From positions 1 through 10,493 of the forward strand of contig CAYZSD010000124.1 in the NCBI GenBank assembly GCA_964481075.1: DNA of 10,493 nt. Reading direction: 5' to 3'. Each line of letters begins with the position of its first letter. Within the stretch, counting starts at the first letter, position 1. The translations under genes and the position numbers were made by a program. This stretch comes from MWFE01 sp964481075 (GTDB taxonomy: Bacteria > Bacteroidota > Bacteroidia > Bacteroidales > Tenuifilaceae). The notes beneath the pieces are model-generated. The model was not told the origin of the DNA. It saw only the letters and a list, made by a program, of their open reading frames with translations, and did not search any database. This document shows positions 1 to 9,000 of the stretch, piece after piece.

Positions 1-39
1 CCAATTTCCACCAGTTAATACAATATTGTAGAATTCTCT
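1..39 (-). other. Probable start of W module 3, cut by the window edge (residues 3485-3497)
   Basis: The last 13 residues, REFYNIVLTGGNW, end on a Trp exactly at the window edge. They hold the position, relative to FPVG domain 3, that W modules 1 and 2 hold after domains 1 and 2. The 'FY.....GNW' form resembles the start of another W module. If this is right, the protein continues into a further block rather than ending here. Confidence 0.5.
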
Positions 40-3000
40 CACTGGCCCGGTAAAGCGTTCCTCTTTAGCGGCTGTATAATCGGCTCTGGTTACGTTATGT
101 GAAGGGAATGTTATAGTGTTTTCTGTTGTATTTACTCCTGAAGGCTCCCATATCCTTGTACTAACCTCAACTCGACCAGGAATATACAATCCCTCATCGC
201 CATCAACATCATTTTCATCGTATGTGAGTAACCAGGAAGCCTGTGGTACATCGTCAAAACCATCCTGACGAACCTTCCAGTAGTATTGAAGAGCATCGCC
301 TGGATTATCCTGGCTAAGGGTTGGAAGTTCAATAGCAACTGGATTTAACTGAATATAGCCATCGTCGATGAAACCTGAAACAGACGCAACTGCTGGGGTA
401 AAGCGGTTAATTCCATCCTTTCGGGTTGAAACTGGGAATAGGTAGTTTCCATTTCCGTTTACAAAAAGTTCTAACCCACCATCAGAGGCATTACCTGCTG
501 TAAAGAAGAGAGTTTGGCTTGAGTATGAAGAGGAAGTATTGGGTGAAAGGCTTCCGTTTATTCTTAACTTGTATGTGTCGAGGTTTAGCGGACCAGAAGT
601 CATGGTCATAACTCCATTAACAGTTTGATTTGCTGTTAGTGTCGATATTATGTCAACCGCTTCATTGAGTTCAAGATTTTCAAACTGCCCTAAGCCATTT
701 CCACCAATTTCCCGGTTAGTAAGACCAGAGGCCATTCTAATCTTTCCCGTTCCAACGTGAGTTGAGGAGTTGTAAATACTTCCCATTGCTGTAATGGTCT
801 TTCCACCATCATTAAAAGTTCCGTTAGAAATAGTTAAATCAGCACGAACAGTGATACTGCCATTTGAACCATCCATTGTAAGGGAGGCATTTGGCTTATT
901 GACAGTTAGGGAGTATATATTGCTGGTAATTGTTCCATTAACTGTGAAAGCTTTGTCCTCTTCGCCTGAGAATATTGTAACATTCTGCTGTGGGTTGTAA
1001 GTTGAGTTGGCTCCTATTATGAAATCACCATTAACAGTCAGATTATAGTTATTGGTATTGGCATTTATTGCGCCATAATTTGTGAGAACTAGGTCTCCAT
1101 TGATTCTAATATTTGAAAGCAGTCTAGCTGTATTTCCAGTTGAAGCATTGCGATTAATACTTATTGAAGGCAACCACCCATTTAAACAGTAAAAATCATA
1201 AGGGGTGTTTCTAATAACCTCAACATTAATTTCCCCACCCGTTGAAGTAATGTTATTGGAAGAAGAGTTGATCCTTACTACGCTAGAGCCACCTCCACCG
1301 CTTGTATTGTAAATATTAACCTCTCCCCCATTAAAAAAAACCATATTATTTGTTGATGCCATATAAAGTGTTCCATTACCATCAAGACGGTAAGCGCTAT
1401 GTGTTGTATTAATTGTAGGAGTTCGAAGCTGTTCGAAATTACTAATGGTAGAAGTATTATATTGAAACCCACCAAGCATTTCAATTTCACCACCATTCAC
1501 GGCTAAGAGAGCATTACCTGTTCCTCCGCTTCTAATTTGTCTTGTGCTTAGTTTACCTCCGTTCATAATTAGCTCACCTCCAGATGTACCTGGGTAAATA
1601 ATTCCTCCAGACATTCGGGTTGAGAGGTAACCATCATTTATCTCGAGTTTACCGTAAAGCCTAAGTTCCTCTGCCCTGCTTAATGCCAGGTTGTGGAAAA
1701 CTCCAGTTGATGACAAGTTCCAAACGGCTGTTACCTCGTTGTTGCCATCGGCAGTAATTAAAACGGTTACATCCCTGTCATCGAGAATAAGAGCGGCGTT
1801 GGCTGGGATATACCACGATGATTGGAGTGCAAGAGAGCCTCCTTCAGTGAGTGATGGTATGGTTGTCATACCTTTCAATCGAAGAGTTCCGTTCCTAATC
1901 CAAAGAGCTTTTCGTAGTTCTGGGTTTGCATTGTCAGCAGGTACTGAATAGGAGTTACAACCAAAAAGCCTAAATCGCTCTGGTGCTGAGGTATTTATAA
2001 TATGCTCAACTGAAGGACCATTTCCTTTATCAATAATAAGATTGTAAAAGTCGGTTGTTCCATTACAAATTATCTCGGTACTATTTGTACCATGAAATCG
2101 GACAGTAGCAGCACCTCTTGTTGAAAGACTTGAAAAGTCGAAGCTATTGATATCGTTGCTGACAAACCTAACACTTCCCCCGTTATTTTGAAGGCTTCCT
2201 TCAATATTAATTAAGTGGTAAATATCATAATACCGTGGAACAGGTCTGCCCGGTGTAGTTCCCGTAGGGGGTAGTGTTCCATTGTTGGTTGAGGCAGTTC
2301 CAATTATTATTGAACCCTCCTCGTCAACAATTACATCTCCCGAAATATCAATGGTTAACGTACTATAAATGGTACTTGTTGGGTCGTCAGAAAAAATCTG
2401 AAAAACTCCTTTATCAATCTTAAGGTCATTGTAAACCAAAAGATTATTTAAAAGAATTGCTTTATTTGATGCGTTTGGAAGATTGATGGTAAGGTTGTTG
2501 TAGTATGCCTGATTGTTAAGGTTGAATGAAACATCGGGAACATTATATTCAACTGTTCCTCCCTCGGGCTCTACAATCTTATTGAGTGCAACCTGTGGCA
2601 TTTGGTTGGTAGCTAACTTTAGTGTACCTTTTCCATCGAGAATTGAGACAACCTCATTAAAAGCAAAGGCTCCTAAGTCAAGAATTCCTCCTTCGTTGAC
2701 TTCAATTATTAAGCCCCTTGTATCAAGATCTTGTGTGAGTTCAACAGTTTTACCCGACAGAATCACAACGTTGTCAGAATTAACAGGTACTCTTGGGTTT
2801 TCCAGAAGTTGGCCCGATGGGTCAGTGGTCCAGGTGTCAGGGTCATTCCAATCGCCATCCTTGTATGAATATAACGTTTCTCTAATCGTTTCTTCATCAT
2901 AAGAAGTCCAAACTCCTGTTAAAGGCAATGCGTTTGGAGCTAGCATGGTATTTGCTGCAATTGATGAGCCTGCCTGCTCAACAAATTCAGAGCCATTCCA

Positions 3001-6000
3001 ACGGTAAACCTTAAACTTGGTATCATCACCAATCACATCGAGGGGCGAAAACTGGAAGTTTGCGTTAGCAGCTGTAATGCTTGTAATATTTGTGGTATTT
3101 ATATCCCAATAGCGTAGAAGAGCATCGTAGGTGTAGGGTATGCTCGGATGGCGTTCGGGAATGGTTTTAACACCTAAACTTCTTGTTCCTGTACCAGTAA
3201 AGGTTATACTATTGATAGTAAATGGAGCATACCTACCGTTGGAACCGATTGGGTATAAACCCTGAATATTTACTGAAGAATTGTTGCTTGACTGCCTTAC
3301 AAGCCTACCACTCCCATTTGTTTCAACCATGTTTGTGTTAGAAAAACTACCAGTGACGGTTGTCAGATTTGTAGCATCTGAGTACAAGTTTAAATCAAAG
3401 TCTTCGAGTCGTATTATCCCTGAAGTAATTCGCAACTCTTTACGAAGTTGAACACTACCCTCCAGAAATTTTGTTGAACCACCAGCAATCTCTAGAATAC
3501 CATACCAGTCGCCTCCAGTTGGGGCAAATATTTGTTGAATTCCGGTTGATGCGTAGGTAACTATGCTATTGATTGCATTTGAGAAGCGATTTGCTTGGTT
3601 AGAAGCTCCCCAAAGAACAAGCTCATGGGTAAGAGCATCGCCTGTTGAAGCCATATTGATTCTACCCCCTGAAGCATACAGATCACCATAAATTGTTACA
3701 GTTCTCTTCACAGCATCGCCAAAAACAAAGGTGCCAGCAGTCATACGCATGTAACCATTAATTGTAACATCGCCAGTTATAGTTTTGTTACCTCCTTCTG
3801 TAATTGATAGGTTTTCATAGACAGGAACATGCGAAACAGGTTGAACTTGTCCAGCATAGGATACCAGACTTGTTGGGTCAAGAATAATATTTTCTCTTAT
3901 GAATCCCGAGGGAAATCCATTAGTTGAAGCAACCACATCGCGGCCAATACGAAGTTCTGATATCTCAAGCATGGTAAGGGTACCTGTAGCATTCCCAGTA
4001 ATTTCAAACTCTCTGGTAGCTAATATGTTCTCTTCACCAATCAGAAGATTTCCATTAACTGTAATTGGTCCATACATCGTACGTGTGCTTCCGTTTACCA
4101 ATTGAAGATGATGGTAGGTAGTAGATTTTATATCTTGGTTTGTTAGATTTCGGGCGTATATTACTGTATTTGGATTGAACGTAGCAGTAAGCGTTCCTGT
4201 TGTCATGGGTTCACTTCCATTCAGGTAGGTTAAGATGCCTCGGTTATCCCATTCTGAGCCAACACCACTTCCGTTGAGCCTGCCTACCATGTAAACTCCC
4301 GAAGAGCCCGATTTGGAAATGCTGTTAATTACCGATATACCATCATCAATTAGTATTGGTCCATTCATTAGGAATATTGCGGAGTCGCCGGTAAGAGTGG
4401 CGTTACCGACAAAGGTTGTATTTCCGGTTCCTTCCTTTATAAAGTTGCCATTATTAGTAATTGTTCCGCCTAGGTTCAGAGCTGAGTTAGCCGTTGGATT
4501 AAACGATGCAGGCTCTGCAATCGTCAGAGTTCCAAGGAAGGAGTTGTAACCTCCATTCGCATTGTCGATGAATGAACCACTGTTGATACCTGCAACTCCG
4601 TTAACAACAATACTCCCTCCCCCAGCATTGAAAACACCTTGATTCAAGTTAAATGTATTTATTTCCACAACGTTTGCAAGCTGCATCATACCATCACCCC
4701 CTCTATTGAAAATTAAAGAGTTTAGGAGATTTGTGCTACCCAATGCCGTTTGGTCGAATGCATAGGTTGAAGTAAAGTTTCCTGTTCCATTGATGGTTAG
4801 CGAAGAACTTCCTCCTCCCCTAATTCTTCCATTGTTAACACGGGTATGATTACCGTTAAGTGTCAAATTATTGCCATTCAATTCAAGGTAATAAGTGGCA
4901 GCATTAAGGTTAAAAATCAGATTATGATCAACGGTTATATCCTTGTTCATACGAACAATGGTAGCAGTATTTTCTCCAACCTGCAATGTACCAAAATAGA
5001 TATTTCCACTACCTTCAATCAGCCATGTGGTTGTTTCTCTAAAAAGCATATTGGTGCTAGGTGCTGTGAAATCACCTCCATTATTAGTAAAACTATTGGC
5101 GTTGAAAGATCCAGGGTAAAATCTAACCGTTGCAGTTGTGTTGAAGTTCTTTGCAGCTGGGTTTGTGAGCGTAAGATTTCGAAATCGAATTAACCCTAAG
5201 CCCTGAACAATTGTACCTGCTCCCGACATGGTTACATCGCAGTAGCTGGTAGCTGAGTTTCGCATATAGAATGTTGCCCCCGAGTTAACCGTGAGAAGGT
5301 TCGATATGATTAGGCTGTGTCGTCTATCAGCCGAAGCGGCAACGTCAAAAGCCCCCGATGATCCTTGCCCAACGGTAATATTTTTGAAAGTAAGAGTTCT
5401 ATTTGCTATGGTTCCTATTCGAAGGGTTACACCATTTAAAACGGTTGTTGTTTCCTTCACATCAATGTCAAGATCGATGGTTTTAACATTTCCTGCCGAA
5501 GCAGTTAGATTGTAAAAACTAACTGTACCAGACCCTGCACCGCTCAATCCTTGAGCTGCATTCCTATTGAAGTGGGTAGTTCCATCGCTCTGGTTGAATG
5601 CAGTCGCCTCATTACTGCTGCTAACAAAATTATTCTGTATGTATAAATCCTTACTCGTTGTTACCGTTGTACCATCTGAAACCTCCAGATTCCAGAAGGT
5701 GTGGAAGCCATCTCCAGCTATGCTTATGGTTCCACCACCAGTTTTATTAAAGAAAGTGGTATTGTTGGTCTGGTTGTATGTGCCCTCGTTTGTCCAGCTG
5801 TTGGTAATGGTAAGATTCTGACCATTATTCAATTGGCCTGATGAAATGCTTAGGTTCGATAACGAAAGGGCTGATGCAAGGGTGTAGTAAAGCGTTGATG
5901 CAGCGGTGTTCACATTTAACGAACCAAGCACCTGAAATCCAGACTCAAAGGCAAGGTTGCTTGTAGTGGAAACCGTGTTACCATTCCCGAGGTTGACCGT

Positions 6001-9000
6001 TGAAGAGGCTGTTCCTCTAAACTGACCATTGTTCGACCTGGAAATGTTACCAAAAACGTTTATCGTATTGTTATTTAGCGAGATATATCCTGAACTGTGA
6101 TTGATGGTTAGCGTACCACCAATAGTGATATCACGGTTTAATATCAGTATTGAGGCGGTATTGTTTCCCGATTGGAAGTTGTTGAAGGTAATTGACCCTG
6201 TGCCATTTATATTGAATGTGGAAGCATGAATAAACCGGATTAGTCCCTGTGTTGCAGTGAAAGCTCCATCGTCATTTGTGAACTGGTTGTCCCTTGACAC
6301 CGTATTCCCTCCGTTAAAACTGATGATCCCGGTAACATCGCATGTCTTCGCTCCTACGTTGCTAAGGGTTAGGTTTGCCAGATTGAAAGCACCTGATCCC
6401 GTGAGGATTGTGCCAGAATTCGTTAAAAGCAAATCCATGTACCTTGCTGTCGTAATCCAGAGAGTCAAAGTGCCATCGTTTGTTATCACTCCATCAACTG
6501 TGAGAACCCCTTCACCATTGATGTTTGCAGCAGAAATAGCAGTTCCACTTGCGATGCTTAGGTTGTTTAATACGCTGAAACTACCATTTGTTGATAGTGT
6601 TTTTGTCCCTGTCCCTGAGGAAATCAGGTTGTAGTAGTCGGTAATCTTCACCCCTTGCCCTGCCCCAGAGTAATTCACAGTACTACCAGTTTGATTTACA
6701 TCAAAATCGCCTATTGCCATTGGCTGGGTAGCACTAGAGTAGTTTAGGGTTGTATTATCGTCGTTTATCCATTTGGAACTGGCGTTGCCGCCATTTAGCA
6801 CTCCGGATATTGACACAGTGGTCTGGTTGGTTACCTCAATATTGTTTGCAATGGTTACTGCAGCGAACGAAATTGATCCAGTACCCGAAATGGCCTGTGA
6901 GTTTGCCCCAAATGTTGTTGCACCCGCATTGAACGCACCAGTACTGTTATTAGTAATGCCATTCTGGAATACCATATTGGCCACAGTAGTAACGCTTGTT
7001 GACGTGAATGTTCCTGTACCACTAAGTGTAACAAGCCCCACAAATGTTGTTACACCCGTATTGCTCCCATCAGTGAAAGCTCCTTCAATACTAGTTGAGC
7101 CATTGACAGTAAAGGTAGCAGTACTAGCATCCAAGGAGGCTCCCGCCTCAATGGTCAGGTTGTTGCACGCCACCGTTCCGGTTAGGATAGGGTAGTTTGA
7201 CCTTCCTACAGGGAGGGTAACATCAACCGTCCCGTTGGGGATTGAGTAGTCGGTCCAGTTTCCAGGGGTGTGCCAGTCGGAGCTCACGTTACCCGACCAT
7301 AACCCAGGTACGCCCAGAAACAGCTGGTCAACCACTGCGAATGAGCCCACAATTGCACCTACGCTCCTCTGCTGCGTGAAGGGGTTTGCCCCTCCTGCGG
7401 CCGAGGGGGCCGTCTTGCTCCAAGCCCCACCTGAGTAGTATGCAACCATGCTGTTGGTTCGGTCGAAATCAACACCTTCATTGCCTTCGTTCCATTGCGC
7501 TGTTACGGTCAGGTTTGAACCCCCGGCAACCGCTTCGCTCACCACCCAAGTGGCATTCACAACGTTGTCTGTGATAGCATTCCCCCCCGACGAGCCGTTA
7601 TCGGTTACCATGTCAAACAGGCTCACGTAGTAGGTGTCCGAGGTGCCAGCATTGTTTAGTGTTAATGGGAGGTAGGAAGTTAGTGTACCAACAGGGAATA
7701 CCACATCGCTTGCGCCAACTACTCGCCTTAAAGTTCCTGTTCCAGTTGCAACCACATATCCACTAGCACTATGTCCAGCAATGTTGGTTGCAATAAGATT
7801 ATTCGAACCAAGGGAAATCAGCCCGTTGCTAAGTGCAAGATTGGTGACGGTAATCGCACCCCCAAGGCTTATTCCACTGGCACGGTTAAGGGAAAGGGTG
7901 TTGAGTGTAACCGCAGGAAGTGAAAACGAGGGCATAGCACCGGCATCTTCAATCGTTAGGTTAGAGCTAGCCCCACCTGTAAAAAGAATGCTTCCAGTAA
8001 CAGGACCTCTCAGGGTCAACGTATTGGCCCCAATGGATATTGTCCCTGCACTAAAATGTAGGGTACTCTCAACAGTTAGGTCGCCACCAAGGGTTTTGGT
8101 GTTCCCTCCGCTTGATGTGAGGTTATGGTATGTGGTTGGGTGTATTGTTTGTGCTGCATTGCGAACGTAGTTGACCGTGTTACCCGTTTGGTTCACATCA
8201 AACGAACCAGTTGCCATAGGCATGGCCGGGGTTCCGTTGTAGTTTAGGGTGGAGTTATCGTCATTTACCCAGGTCGAATTTGGATTCGAACCATTCAGAA
8301 GATTTGAAATTGTTACCTCCACCTGATTGGTAACTTTTGAATCGTTGGCAACCGTGACAGTGAAAAAGGTGGTACTAGGTGTGCCTCCAGTTGTCTTGAT
8401 GTAGCTGTCAGCCCCCGTAAAGGTAGTAGTCCCAGCAGTCTGGTTGATGGTGGCGTTGTTAGTAACATCGCCAGAAACACTGAGGTTAAGCGCTGTAGTT
8501 AAAGTTCCGTTGGATACAGTTAAGTTGCCCAGGGTTAGGTTGGAACCCAACGTGTAACCGTTTGTTACGTTGTGATTAAGGGCGGCCAGCTCAGCGGCAG
8601 TGGCATCGAAAAGGATGCTGTTAGTTATGGTAGGGGTATTCCCATTCCCCAGATTGAGAATCGATGTGGCCGAACCGCGAAACTGCCCAGTATTCTGACG
8701 GTTGAAGTTCCCGTAAATATCAAGCGTATATCCGTTTAAATCGAGATAGCCCGTTGCACTTGACTGCAAATAGAAAAGGCCATTAACCGTAACATTTCTA
8801 TTCAGAGTAAGCCTGAATTGTGTATTGGCATTTCCAAGGGATAGGTTGTTGAAAGCAATACTACCTGTACCAGAAATAGTAAAGCCCGATGGCTCTAAAA
8901 ACCTGAAAGTTCCTTCGCTTGCTGTAAAAGAGCCATTATCGTTTGTAAAATCGTTAGCTCCACTTCCTCCATAGAAATCAATATTCCCTGTAAAGGTACT

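Noticed and set aside
132..1496. Minus-strand frames at 132-338 and 1278-1496, out of register with the main frame
   Set aside because: They overlap the giant frame in another register, have no coherent domain, and their translations do not show the strand-repeat pattern that the main frame shows without a break.
4846..5193. Plus-strand frame with Cys-rich translation that could pass for a small metal-binding protein
   Set aside because: The Cys codons come from antisense of Ala and Thr codons in R4. The minus-strand frame across it is intact and conserved with the other R copies.
6773..7195. Plus-strand open frame of about 140 codons, rich in Val, Leu, Pro and Thr
   Set aside because: It is antisense to the continuous minus-strand gene. 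Asn, Thr and Gly codons read backwards in another frame give hydrophobic, Val-rich nonsense. No ribosome binding site or recognisable domain; the same applies to the other plus-strand frames, such as 2513-2902, 6257-6634, 7781-8170 and 9875-10222.
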